Source of the DNA: JBOHUC01 sp050733935
GTDB taxonomy: Bacteria; Eisenbacteria; RBG-16-71-46; DASYSL01
Reading direction: 5' to 3'
NCBI GenBank assembly: GCA_050733935.1
Contig: JBOHUC010000107.1
Span: 1-60,660, forward strand
Length of the DNA stretch: 60,660 bases
Shown: one piece after another, positions 8,716-17,368 of the stretch
Layout: each line of letters begins with the position of its first letter
Numbering within the stretch: position 1 is the first letter of the stretch
Program-made: the position numbers and the translations under genes
The notes under the pieces: generated by a model
Seen by the model: only the letters and a program-made list of their open reading frames with translations
Told to the model about the DNA's origin: nothing
Databases searched by the model: none

Positions 8716-9579
8716 GTGAACACGCCCGATCCCACGTCCGCCGACCCGGGTCCCACGACGAGGTTTTCGAACCGTGCGTCCGACTACGTGCGCTTCCGAC
8801 CGGACTATCCGTTGGAGGCGATCGACGTCCTGCTTGCAGGGCTCGAGCCCTGCGCTCGGGGCGGGGGTGAAGGGCCGCAGGGCGCTTCGGTCAGAGCTGC
8901 GGACGTTGGAGCCGGCACCGGAATCTCCGCACGCGCGCTGGCCGAGCGCGGCGTCGAAGTCATCGCGATCGAGCCCAACGCGGCGATGCGGAATGCGGCC
9001 GCGCCGCATCCACTCGTGACCTGGCGGGAGGGAACTGCCGAAGCGACCGGACTCGAGCCTGCGAGCGTGGATCTCGTCGTGTGCGCGCAGGCGTTTCACT
9101 GGTTCCGGCAGGCGGAAGCCGTAACCGAATTTCACCGCGTGCTGCGCGAGCGTGGGCGGCTCGGCATTCTGTGGAACCGACGCGATCGTTCCGATCCGCT
9201 CACACGCGACTACGTCGAGGCGATTCACGCCGTTCACGGTGAGCACGCGGCCGAACGAATGGAGTTCGACCCGAACGTGCTCAACGCGGCAGGAGAGTTC
9301 TCCGCGCCCGTACGTCACGAGTTCCCGCACGCGCAGCGACTCGATCGTGCCGGGCTCCTGGGCCGGGCGAAAAGCGCCTCGTACGTCCCGAAGGAAGGTC
9401 CAGCTTGCGAATTCCTGACACAGAGTCTCTTCGATCTCCATGCGCAGCATCAGGAGCCGGACGGAAATGTGACCCTGCGTTACCGCACGGAAGTGTGGAT
9501 CACGACGCGCCTTCCGCTTGATCCCGGCCACGGCGCTCCGGCCCGACGCCGACCGGAGACCCGCCCGGCGGGGGAGTAG
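8716..9579 (+). CDS. Class I SAM-dependent methyltransferase
   Basis: The 287-residue protein opens with FSNRASDYVRFRPDYP, typical of UbiE/COQ5-like and Methyltransf_11 proteins of the 'class I SAM-dependent methyltransferase' group. The SAM-binding motif I is ADVGAGTGISARALAERG, followed by VIAIEPNAAMR and the motif VDLVVCAQAFHWF. It presumably methylates a small molecule; the substrate is unknown. The GTG start at 8716 is followed closely by the conserved N-terminal motif. A -10-like CTAGTCTT immediately upstream would give a very short or absent leader. The final codons and stop lie in the left arm of a GC-rich hairpin. Confidence 0.88.
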   Translation: MNTPDPTSADPGPTTRFSNRASDYVRFRPDYPLEAIDVLLAGLEPCARGGGEGPQGASVRAADVGAGTGISARALAERGVEVIAIEPNAAMRNAAAPHPLVTWREGTAEATGLEPASVDLVVCAQAFHWFRQAEAVTEFHRVLRERGRLGILWNRRDRSDPLTRDYVEAIHAVHGEHAAERMEFDPNVLNAAGEFSAPVRHEFPHAQRLDRAGLLGRAKSASYVPKEGPACEFLTQSLFDLHAQHQEPDGNVTLRYRTEVWITTRLPLDPGHGAPARRRPETRPAGE

Positions 9580-9609
9580 CCCCCTACAACCTTCTCTCCC
9601 CGCCGGGCG
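9562..9609 (+). terminator. GC-rich hairpin spanning the methyltransferase stop codon
   Basis: CGCCCGGCGGGG (9562-9573) pairs perfectly with CCCCGCCGGGCG (9598-9609) over 12 bp. The stop codon at 9577 lies in the loop. No T-run follows, and the next gene starts 14 bases later, so the hairpin may instead insulate or attenuate the serine hydrolase gene. Confidence 0.45.
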
Positions 9610-9623
9610 TCCAAAACGACAGC

Positions 9624-11531
9624 ATGCCCCCCTCCCGAGCATCTCGTTTCCTGGTGGGCCTCCTCGCGCTCACCGCCGCGCAGGTTGCTGTGCAGCAAGT
9701 TACCGCGCCCGCCGCTGTGCACGCTGACACGCCAGCAGCCGCCCCTACGAAAACCGGAGCGGTCGAGGACCTCGCGGGACTCTGGAAGGCGATCCGCGTG
9801 TTCACGCCCGTGGGCCCGGGCCCGCTCGTCCTTCGACGCGAAGGCGGGCGCTACGTCGCCGACATGCCCGGGCACACGCTGCCGCTTCGGGTCGACGACG
9901 GCGAGCTCACGTTCGACCTCCCGAACGGACAGGGGACGTTCCGCGGGAAGCCGGGGCCCGAGGGAGACTTTCTCGGCCACTGGATTTCGGCTCCGTCGTC
10001 GGCCGCGATGACGGGGTTCCGATTCGCCTCGCCGGTTAGGCTCAAGCCCGACGGCCGCGAGCGCTGGGTCGGCGAGGTCATCCCGTTCGACGACACGTTC
10101 ACGTTCTACCTGCTCGTGAAGAAGAAGCCCGACGGTTCGATGGGGGCCGTCCTCCGGAACCCGCAGCGCGATTGGGGCGGCTGGCTCGGCGTCACACGCA
10201 TCGAGCGCAAGGGCGACGTCGTGCGCCTCCTCGGCCGCCGCGCTTCCGACAAGGTGGAGAACGAGAAGGCGGCCGGAAGTTACGACGCCGCAAACGATGC
10301 GCTCACGCTCACGTTCCCGCAGCGCGGCGGCGCCTATCGCTTCACGCGTGACACGGACGCGAGCGCGTTCTATCCGCGCGGCCGGAATCCGGAGCGCTAC
10401 GCTTACGTTCCGCCGCCCTCCCGCGACGACGGATGGCCCGTCGGAACTCTCGAGCAGGCGAACATGAGCCGCGACGGAATCGAGCGGCTCGTCCAGACGA
10501 TCGTCGAACGGTCGATGGATTCCCTGAACACAACTCAGCTGCACGGCCTCCTCATCGCGCGCCACGGAAAACTCGTGCTCGAGGAATACTTCCATGGGGA
10601 GAACCGCGATCGCATCCACGACACGCGCTCGGCGGCCAAGAGCCTGACCGCGATCCTCGTGGGGGCCGCGATCCAGGCCGGAGCACCGCTCACGCTCGAC
10701 TCACCGGTCTACGAGGTCATGAACGGCGGCTCGTTTCCCGCGGACCTCGAGCCGAGCAAGCGGGCGATGACCCTCGAGACGCTTCTCACCATGTCCTCGG
10801 GCTACTTCTGCGACGATACGAACCCCGCGGCACCCGGCAACGAAGACGGGATGCTCGAGCAGTCGAATGAGCCCGACTACTACCGCTACACGCTCCGGGT
10901 GCCGATGGCGAGCGAGCCCGGCGAAAGTGCCGTCTACTGTAGCTGCAATCCGAATCTCGCACTCGGCATGGTGAGCCGCGTCACCGGAGAGTCGCCAATG
11001 TACACGTTCGATCGCCTGCTCGGCGAGCCGATGAAGATCCACCGTTACTCGTGGGTGCTCGATCCCGCCGGCCATCCGTTCGGCGGGGGAAGCGTGCAGC
11101 TCCTGCCACGTGACTTTCTCAAGCTCGGTCAGCTCATGCTGAACAAGGGGATGTGGCAGGGCCGTCGGATCCTCGGCCGCGACTACGTGGAGCGATCATC
11201 GGAGCCCCTGTACCACCTGCGTGGCGTCTACTACGGCTACCTGTGGTGGGGGATCGACTATCCGTACAAGGACCGCACGCTGTACGCGTACTACGCGGGC
11301 GGTGCGGGCGGGCAGACTGTGGTCGTGGTTCCGGAGCTCGAGCTCGTGGTGGCGACTCTGGGAGGAAACTTCAGCAGTCGCGGCACGCGCTTCATGGCGG
11401 AGGTCGTTCCGCGATCGGTTCTCCCGGCTGTGCGGGAGCGCGGGGACGACCCGAATGCGCCCGTCGCGGAGCGAAACTTCGTCACGCCCTACGGACCCTC
11501 TCCGGTCTCGGGGCGCGTCGAGAAGAAGTAG
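9624..11531 (+). CDS. Secreted serine hydrolase, class C beta-lactamase family
   Basis: The 635-residue protein has a signal peptide (SRFLVGLLALTAAQVAVQQVTAPAAVHA). A first domain (about 40-270) is beta-rich and lipocalin-like in style. The C-terminal half is a class C beta-lactamase/DD-peptidase-type hydrolase: the SxxK nucleophile motif is S336-A-A-K339 (TRSAAKSLTAIL) and the Y-x-N motif is YCSCN (Y438, N442). The third motif near AGGAGGQTVVVVP has glycine where KTG/HxG is usual, as in many esterase-like members. A broad-specificity esterase or peptidase in the periplasm or outside the cell is likely; antibiotic resistance should not be inferred. No good Shine-Dalgarno is visible upstream. 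Confidence 0.85.
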   Translation: MPPSRASRFLVGLLALTAAQVAVQQVTAPAAVHADTPAAAPTKTGAVEDLAGLWKAIRVFTPVGPGPLVLRREGGRYVADMPGHTLPLRVDDGELTFDLPNGQGTFRGKPGPEGDFLGHWISAPSSAAMTGFRFASPVRLKPDGRERWVGEVIPFDDTFTFYLLVKKKPDGSMGAVLRNPQRDWGGWLGVTRIERKGDVVRLLGRRASDKVENEKAAGSYDAANDALTLTFPQRGGAYRFTRDTDASAFYPRGRNPERYAYVPPPSRDDGWPVGTLEQANMSRDGIERLVQTIVERSMDSLNTTQLHGLLIARHGKLVLEEYFHGENRDRIHDTRSAAKSLTAILVGAAIQAGAPLTLDSPVYEVMNGGSFPADLEPSKRAMTLETLLTMSSGYFCDDTNPAAPGNEDGMLEQSNEPDYYRYTLRVPMASEPGESAVYCSCNPNLALGMVSRVTGESPMYTFDRLLGEPMKIHRYSWVLDPAGHPFGGGSVQLLPRDFLKLGQLMLNKGMWQGRRILGRDYVERSSEPLYHLRGVYYGYLWWGIDYPYKDRTLYAYYAGGAGGQTVVVVPELELVVATLGGNFSSRGTRFMAEVVPRSVLPAVRERGDDPNAPVAERNFVTPYGPSPVSGRVEKK

Positions 11532-11561
11532 AAGAGTCCGAGCCTTCGATCTCCAGGGAGG

Positions 11562-12914
11562 TCAGAAGCGCGCCGAGAACGCGTACATCGCACGAAACGT
11601 GCTCACGTGCAGCCGCGTCTCGAGGGATCCGGTCGGCAGTCCGGCCGCGTGCTCGACCGGATCGGACTCCCCGGACGAGTAGCCGAATCCAAGAGACCCA
11701 CCGAAGGAGGGTCCCGTGTACGAGATGCCGAGGGTCCCCCCGAGGAGATCGAGCTTCCGGAACACGCGGTTGTCCGCGGAGGCGGTCGGCGAGTTGTCCG
11801 TGTTGACGCCGAGGTGGAGCCTCAGGGTCTGTGAGAGAGCGTAGTTCCCACCGATTGCGAAATTGAAGACTTCCCGCCACTCGTTGACGACCGGTGGAGC
11901 GCTCACGGACGTGACCGTCGGCGGACCGGGGCCGACTTGCTCCACGAGCTGCCCCGTGTTCTGGAACGTGAGCAGATCGTTCGGACCGGCACTGCCGTAG
12001 TACCGAAGCGTTCCCTCGATCGAGCCGCGCCCGTATGTGTACGCGATGCCGAGCCCCGTCGTGAACGGGATTCGATACTCGAAGTCGGCGTCCTCGTCGC
12101 GGAAGTTCAGCTCGCTGAAGCGGTCCTCGGTCGCGAAGAGACCGTTACTGAGCGAGACGTCGGCCGAACCGCTCATCTGAAGCCCGGGCGCGGCCGCGAC
12201 CAGGCCGAGGTGCCAACGCGTTCCCGCGTCCCACTGGAGCCCCACCTCGGGAATCAGGTGCAAAGCCGTGCCGTCGACGGCGAGCGTGCGGCGGGCGGTC
12301 GTCGCCGAGTCCGCGTCGAGAACGAGTGCGGAGATGTCCTGCGCCACATCGAGATCCGTGATGGAGACCCCGAGCGATCCGCCGATCCGGAAGCCCTCGC
12401 TCAAACGGATTCCGACCGCAAGGCCTGGCTGCGTCCGGGACAGGGTCGCCTCGCTCGTGGTCTCGAGCGTCGTCCGGGGGTCGACGTCCGCCTTGATGTC
12501 GATCGTGCCCGTCTGCCATGCGATCGGCCGCGCAATGTAGAACCCGAAACGCAGGTTCGGCGAGGAGGTGAGGGGGCTTGCGATCGCAAGGCCGAAGAAC
12601 CCCCCGATCGGGGTCAGCCGCAGGTTCTCGCTCTTCTGGTGGATGCTCGCGATCTCGAGCGTGGTGGCTTCGTACGCGCTCGCGCTCAGGTTCGCAGCCG
12701 TCCGCTCCGCGAGCACGAGTCCGGCCGGGTTGTACCAGTTCGCGTTGGCATCGTTCGTCCGCGCGATGTAGGCACCCGCTTCGAGCGCCTCGCGCTCGCC
12801 GACCGGGATGCGCTCGTAGTTGGGAAGGACAGGAGTGCCGGTGACCGAGGACTGGGCGTGAAGTGTGGATGGCACGAGAAGCAATCCGATCCACAACGGA
12901 ACGACACGGCGCAT
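11562..12914 (-). CDS. FadL/TodX-family outer membrane transport protein
   Basis: The 450-residue protein has a signal peptide (PLWIGLLLVPSTLHA) and the N-terminal signature DANANWYNPAGLVLAERTAANLSAS, characteristic of FadL/OMPP1 porins that take up hydrophobic compounds such as long-chain fatty acids. The rest alternates amphipathic beta strands and ends in an aromatic strand (FRAMYAFSARF), as expected for recognition by the BAM complex. It shows that the cell has an outer membrane. The start is supported by GAGGAGGG just upstream. The substrate is unknown. The gene is divergent from the frameshifted kinase. Confidence 0.88.
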   Translation of the reverse strand: MRRVVPLWIGLLLVPSTLHAQSSVTGTPVLPNYERIPVGEREALEAGAYIARTNDANANWYNPAGLVLAERTAANLSASAYEATTLEIASIHQKSENLRLTPIGGFFGLAIASPLTSSPNLRFGFYIARPIAWQTGTIDIKADVDPRTTLETTSEATLSRTQPGLAVGIRLSEGFRIGGSLGVSITDLDVAQDISALVLDADSATTARRTLAVDGTALHLIPEVGLQWDAGTRWHLGLVAAAPGLQMSGSADVSLSNGLFATEDRFSELNFRDEDADFEYRIPFTTGLGIAYTYGRGSIEGTLRYYGSAGPNDLLTFQNTGQLVEQVGPGPPTVTSVSAPPVVNEWREVFNFAIGGNYALSQTLRLHLGVNTDNSPTASADNRVFRKLDLLGGTLGISYTGPSFGGSLGFGYSSGESDPVEHAAGLPTGSLETRLHVSTFRAMYAFSARF

Positions 12915-12983
12915 GGTCCCTCCTCGCCGGGGTGTCGGAGTCGATTCGGATGGTTTGCAGTCATAGCAGGCGGCTACTCCCGA

Positions 12984-13011
12984 TTGCAGGAAATCGTGTA
13001 AGTGGTTATCT
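12984..13011 (+). promoter_or_regulatory. Promoter of the kinase/TPR gene
   Basis: TTGCAG - 16 nt - TTATCT, with GTAAGTGG just before the -10. The same geometry and the same GTAAGT[TG]GTTATCTT string occur in both copies of the 264-bp repeat at 53 and 57 kb, so it is probably a real sigma-70-type promoter class of this organism. Confidence 0.6.
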
Positions 13012-13068
13012 TTTGCTCTCTCCCCTCACAGCCTGAGACTCCCTTGTCCGCCCACAGGGGCCACGCCA

Positions 13069-13761
13069 ATGACGCTCGCCACCGGCACACGACTCGGCGG
13101 CTACGAGATCCTCGGACCTCTCGGCTCGGGAGGCATGGGCGAGGTCTATCGCGCGCGGGACCTGCGTCTCGGGCGCGACGTGGCGATCAAAGTGCTGCCG
13201 CAGGACGTCGCGTCGAACCCGGATCGCCTGGCCCGGTTCGAACGCGAGGCGCGCACGGTCGCGGCCCTCAATCATCCGAACATCGTCACGCTCTTCTCGG
13301 TCGAGGACCTGGACGGTGTGCGCTTCCTCACGATGGAGCTCGTCGAAGGACAGGTCCTGTCGGATTTCGTCGCTCCGAGCGGGCTCTCGCTCTCGCGCGT
13401 GCTCGAATACGCGATTCCGCTGAGCGAGGCGCTCGTGGCTGCGCACGAGAAGGGAGTGGTCCACCGCGATCTCAAGCCGGGAAACGTCATGGTTTCGCGC
13501 GAAGGCCGGGTCAAAGTTCTCGACTTCGGCCTCGCGAAGATCAACGGGGAGGGCGCGACGCGACCCGATTCTCTCGCGGCCACCGTGAAGCCTCTCGTTT
13601 CCGAGGACGGCCACGTTCTCGGCACCGTCCCTTACATGGCTCCGGAGCAGGTGCGCGGTGAACGCGCGGATGCGCGAAGCGACGTCTTCGCGCTCGGATC
13701 ATCCTCTACGAGCTTGCGACCGGCCGCCGCCCGTTTGCGGGGGAGACGTCGGCCGACGTGA
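13069..13761 (+). CDS. Serine/threonine protein kinase, N-terminal fragment (frameshifted)
   Basis: The first ~210 residues are a Hanks-type kinase domain: GSGGMGEVYRARD (19-31), AIKVLP, HRDLKPGNVMVS, DFGLAKI, GTVPYMAPEQV. After DVFALG the frame changes to nonsense (SSSTSLRPAAARL) and stops at 13761. The expected continuation (IILYELATGRRPF) is present in another frame starting at 13698. One base has therefore been lost at about 13697/13698 (expected GGN-ATC, found GG-ATC). With one base restored, this fragment and the next form a single protein of about 764 residues. It is either a sequencing or assembly error or a recent mutation. Confidence 0.85.
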   Translation: MTLATGTRLGGYEILGPLGSGGMGEVYRARDLRLGRDVAIKVLPQDVASNPDRLARFEREARTVAALNHPNIVTLFSVEDLDGVRFLTMELVEGQVLSDFVAPSGLSLSRVLEYAIPLSEALVAAHEKGVVHRDLKPGNVMVSREGRVKVLDFGLAKINGEGATRPDSLAATVKPLVSEDGHVLGTVPYMAPEQVRGERADARSDVFALGSSSTSLRPAAARLRGRRRPT

Positions 13762-15362
13762 CGTCCTCGATCCTTCGCGATACACCCGCGCCGATCACAC
13801 GCGTGCGCGCCGATCTTCCGGGCGATCTCGAGCGGATCGCAAGCCGGTGCCTCGAGAAGAACCCGCGCGAGCGCTTTCAGACGGCGCTCGACGTTTCGAA
13901 CGAGCTCCGCCGGCTCCGGCGGCTCGTCGAACGCGGTGAAAGCACGGCGCCCGCTCCCGAGAAGGTGGCTTCCATCGCGGTGCTGCCGTTCGTGAACCGC
14001 AGCCAGAACGTCGAGGACGAGTACTTCTCGGACGGCCTCGCGGACGAGCTCCTCACCATGCTCGCCAAGATCAAGGGCCTGCGCGTGTCCGCCCGGTCCT
14101 CCTCGTTCCACTTCAAGGGGAAGGACGCCCCGATCGAGGAAGTGGGCCGTGCCCTCGGCGTGGCCACGGTGCTCGACGGCAGCGTCCGCAAGGCCGGGAA
14201 TCGCGTGCGCATCTCCGTCCAGCTCGTGAGGGTTTCGGATGGCGACCCCCTCTGGTCCGAGGAATACGACCGGACGCTCGACGACATCTTCGCCGTGCAG
14301 GATGACATTGCGCACGCGGTCGTAAAGGAGCTGCGTACGACGCTTTTGGGCGAGGCGGTCGATTCCCACGTCAGCGGGCAGGTGAAGGCGGAGGTGGCGC
14401 AGCCCGCGCGCGGACGCGCAACCGACCCCGAGGCCCACCGTCTGTATTTCCTGGGCCGGCACTTCCTGGATCGAGGAGCCCGTGAGGACGTCGCGAAGGC
14501 GATCGCATACCTCAGCGAGGCGTTGGATCGGGATCCGGAGTTCGCGCTCGCCTGGGTGGAGCTTGCGCAGTCCTGCGCACGCGAAGCGGATGCGGGCTGG
14601 GTTCCGGTCGAGGAGGCGTACGGGCGGGCACGTGATCTGCTCGAGCGGGCCTTCACGCTGGAGCCGGACCTTCCGGAGGGGCACGCGCTGATGGGGCGGA
14701 TCCGGATGCTCCACGATTGGGACTGGCGAGGCGCGGATGCGTCGTACGGAAGGGCGCTCGAACTCGCACCCGGAAATGCGGCGGCGCTCCGTGGAGCGGG
14801 CGCGCTCGCAATGAACAGCGACCGACAGGAAGAAGCGATCGCCCTGCTGCGCCGGTCGCTCGAGCGCGACCCGTTGAGGCCCGGGGCGTACATCAGTCTC
14901 GCCATGTCGCTCATCGCGGCGAACCGGTTCGAAGAAGCGGAAGCAGTGTGCCGAAAGGGAATCGAAGTCGCTCCGCAGTATGTCGCGACGCGTTCCGAAC
15001 TCGCGCTCGCCTTGCTGGGACAAGGCAACGGTGAGGAAGCGCGGGCGGAAGCGAGCCAGGAGGTGCACCCCGGTTTTCGCCTGTGGGCGCTGACCATGAT
15101 CGATCACATTCTCGGACGAAAGACGGAGTCGGACGAAGAATTGCGCGAGCTGATCGAGAAGGGTGCCGAGGATGGTGCCTTCCAGATCGCCGAGGTGCTC
15201 GCGGTGCGCGGAGAATCGGATGCGGCGTTCGAATGGTTGGAGCGGGCGTACGCGCAGCGGGACGGCGGTCTCGCCGAGACGAAGTCGAGTCCGCGTTTGC
15301 GCTCGCTTCATGGCGACGCGCGTTGGAGCGGGTTCCTCAGGAAGATGGGTTTCGAAACATAG
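13698..15362 (+). CDS. Kinase C-lobe + TolB-like + TPR domain fragment (downstream part of the frameshifted kinase)
   Basis: From 13698 this frame encodes kinase subdomains IX-XI (IILYELATGRRPFAGETSADV). If translated separately, the first usable start is GTG at 13758, overlapping the upstream stop as GTGA. Next comes a TolB-like N-terminal domain as found in many adenylate-cyclase and kinase fusions (IAVLPFVNRSQNVEDEYFSD, SRSSSFHFKGK-like, VLDGSVRKAGNRVRIS). The remainder is a run of TPR repeats (EALDRDPEFALAWVELAQ, ALELAPGNAAALRGAG). The architecture kinase/TolB-like/TPR is common in Acidobacteria and FCB genomes and implies a cytoplasmic signalling protein with a protein-binding tail. Confidence 0.85.
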   Translation: MILYELATGRRPFAGETSADVTSSILRDTPAPITRVRADLPGDLERIASRCLEKNPRERFQTALDVSNELRRLRRLVERGESTAPAPEKVASIAVLPFVNRSQNVEDEYFSDGLADELLTMLAKIKGLRVSARSSSFHFKGKDAPIEEVGRALGVATVLDGSVRKAGNRVRISVQLVRVSDGDPLWSEEYDRTLDDIFAVQDDIAHAVVKELRTTLLGEAVDSHVSGQVKAEVAQPARGRATDPEAHRLYFLGRHFLDRGAREDVAKAIAYLSEALDRDPEFALAWVELAQSCAREADAGWVPVEEAYGRARDLLERAFTLEPDLPEGHALMGRIRMLHDWDWRGADASYGRALELAPGNAAALRGAGALAMNSDRQEEAIALLRRSLERDPLRPGAYISLAMSLIAANRFEEAEAVCRKGIEVAPQYVATRSELALALLGQGNGEEARAEASQEVHPGFRLWALTMIDHILGRKTESDEELRELIEKGAEDGAFQIAEVLAVRGESDAAFEWLERAYAQRDGGLAETKSSPRLRSLHGDARWSGFLRKMGFET

Positions 15363-15560
15363 AAGGAAGCCGTTTCATCCGCGGACATCGTTTCCGGCTG
15401 CAACGGATCCCGCACTTTTCACCGACAAACACGTCTCTCGACGTTGCGGAAACGTCAAGCCATCGAATTCTTCCTGTCTGCGGGTTGACAGGCTTGCGGG
15501 GCGCTTTCACGCTCTTTGTAAGGAAGTGATCGCTCTCCCACGGGCGACTCACTGGCGCCC

Positions 15561-17243
15561 ATGGCGAACCGAACGCGAGAAACCACGTGGAGCGAGCTGA
15601 CCCGGGGCTACCGGTCGGGGTTTTCGACGTCGCCCTGGATGGAGTCCGCAGAATCTCCTGAGCTCTCACCCCTTAAGACCGATCTCGATACGGACGTGTG
15701 CGTGATCGGCGCCGGGATCAGCGGACTCACGACCGCGTATCTCCTGCTCCTGGCCGGCCGCAAGGTCGTGGTCATCGACGACGGCCCGATCGGCGGGGGA
15801 GAAACGGGACGGACGACCGCACACCTCACGAACGCACTCGATGACCGCTACTCCAATCTTGCGTCGTGGCGCGGCGCGGACAACGCGAAGCTCGCCGCCG
15901 AAAGTCACACGGCGGCCATCTCTCTCGTCGAATCCATCGTTCGTTCGGAACAGATCGATTGCGACTTCGAGCGCCTCCCCGGCTATCTCTTCCAGCCCGA
16001 CGGGGATCACACCGAGAAGCTGGTCGAGGAGCTCGACGCTTCCCGCCACGCCGGACTCGCCGGCGTCCGCCTCGTCGATCGTGCTCCTTGGAAGGAATTC
16101 GATACCGGCCGCTGCCTCGTCTTTCCCGACCAGGCGGAGTTTCATCCGCTTCGATACCTGAACGGGCTCGCGAGGGCGATCCAGCGTCTCGGTGGAACGA
16201 TTCACACCGGTACCCGGGTCGTGCAGATCGACGGCGAGGACCCCGTTCGGCTCGAGACGGGCGGTCCGCACATCACGGCGCGGGAGGTCGTCCACGCGAC
16301 CAACGCGCCCCTCGATGCCCCGGCCGGCATCTACCTCAAGGAGTTCCCGTATCGCACCTACGTGATCGCCGCGTCGATTCCGAAGGGTTCGGTGGCGGCC
16401 GGTCTCTACTGGGACAACGACGATCCGTACCATTACGTCCGACTGCAGAAGACCGATGCGGAAGACCTCTTGATCGTCGGCGGTGAGGACCATCCGACCG
16501 GCAAGGCGGACAATGCGGACGAACGCTACGGGCGATTGGAAGAGTGGACGCGGAAGCGCTTCTCGCGTCTCGGCGAGGTGCGATACGTCTGGTCGGGACA
16601 GGTCCTCGAGCCGGTTGATGGACTGGCCCTCATCGGGCCCTATCTCGACCGGCCGCATCAGTACATCATCACGGGCGACTCCGGAAACGGAATGACACAC
16701 GGGACGCTGGGCGCGCGCCTGGTTTCGGATCTCATTCTCGGCAAGGTGAATCGCTGGGCGACGGCCTATGACCCGATGCGCATTCCGAAGAACGTTCGCC
16801 AATTCGTCGAGATGGGCGTTCCTGCCGCTTCGAGCTACGCACGAAGAGTCACGGTCGGAAAGCCCGAGGGAATGGTCGATGTGGGGCTCTTTGAAGGCGA
16901 AATCGTTCTCGAGGATGGAAAGCAGGTCGCCGTCTCGCGCGACGCTTCGGGACGGGAGCACCGCGTGCTCGCCGCCTGCACGCACCGCGGATGCATCGTG
17001 GCCTGGAACAGCGCCGAGATGACCTGGGACTGTCCGTGCCATGGCTCGCGCTTCGCCCCGAACGGCGAACTTCTCACCGGCCCCGCCATGACCCCGCTCA
17101 AGTCCGTCCGGAAGTCCGAAGCCGCGAAGCCTGCGGAGCGGCCGAAACCGGCCGCTGCGCCGAATGCGGCGAATGCGGCGAATGCGCCCAATGGCAAGCC
17201 CGCGGAACGCAGGCCGGCGGCATCGGGAGTCAAGCGCAACTGA
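15561..17243 (+). CDS. FAD-dependent oxidoreductase with C-terminal Rieske [2Fe-2S] domain
   Basis: The 560-residue fusion starts with a DAO-type FAD domain (dinucleotide motif VCVIGAGISGL, glycines at 50-55, and GGETGRTTAHLTNALDD). A Rieske domain lies at about 430-520 with CTHRGC (C473, H475) and CPCH (C491, H494), the full set of four cluster ligands. Such fusions (YhfW-like) are thought to pass electrons from an amino-acid-like or amine substrate through FAD to the Rieske cluster; the substrate is unknown. The C-terminus is an Ala/Pro/Asn/Lys-rich low-complexity tail, partly encoded by a 9-bp tandem repeat. No signal peptide is visible. Confidence 0.9.
   Translation: MANRTRETTWSELTRGYRSGFSTSPWMESAESPELSPLKTDLDTDVCVIGAGISGLTTAYLLLLAGRKVVVIDDGPIGGGETGRTTAHLTNALDDRYSNLASWRGADNAKLAAESHTAAISLVESIVRSEQIDCDFERLPGYLFQPDGDHTEKLVEELDASRHAGLAGVRLVDRAPWKEFDTGRCLVFPDQAEFHPLRYLNGLARAIQRLGGTIHTGTRVVQIDGEDPVRLETGGPHITAREVVHATNAPLDAPAGIYLKEFPYRTYVIAASIPKGSVAAGLYWDNDDPYHYVRLQKTDAEDLLIVGGEDHPTGKADNADERYGRLEEWTRKRFSRLGEVRYVWSGQVLEPVDGLALIGPYLDRPHQYIITGDSGNGMTHGTLGARLVSDLILGKVNRWATAYDPMRIPKNVRQFVEMGVPAASSYARRVTVGKPEGMVDVGLFEGEIVLEDGKQVAVSRDASGREHRVLAACTHRGCIVAWNSAEMTWDCPCHGSRFAPNGELLTGPAMTPLKSVRKSEAAKPAERPKPAAAPNAANAANAPNGKPAERRPAASGVKRN
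17161..17187 (+). repeat. 9-bp tandem repeat in the oxidoreductase tail
   Basis: CGAATGCGG occurs twice in tandem, followed by a third copy with one mismatch. It encodes NAANAAN in the disordered C-terminal tail. Copy-number slippage would stay in frame. Confidence 0.8.
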
Positions 17244-17267
17244 GGCTCAAGCGCCCCTGATCTCCGG

Positions 17268-17297
17268 TTGAACCGCGCGCGGTCCGTGCGCTAATCT
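17268..17297 (+). promoter_or_regulatory. Promoter upstream of the cytochrome gene
   Basis: TTGAAC - 18 nt - TAATCT lies 72 bases before the cytochrome start, in the otherwise empty gap after the FAD-Rieske gene. It is a good match to a sigma-70-type promoter. Confidence 0.5.
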
Positions 17298-17368
17298 CCT
17301 CAGCCGTTGCCCAGCCGAATGACTCTCAAGAAATCGCACGTCACTCGAATTGGACCCAGGAGGGGGAG

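Noticed and set aside
9624..11531. Beta-lactamase conferring antibiotic resistance
   Set aside because: The fold family is right, but the third motif lacks KTG and the N-terminal domain and size match general secreted esterase/peptidase relatives.
13690..13761. Programmed ribosomal frameshift in the kinase gene
   Set aside because: No slippery heptamer or downstream pseudoknot-like stem; a lost base explains the pattern better.
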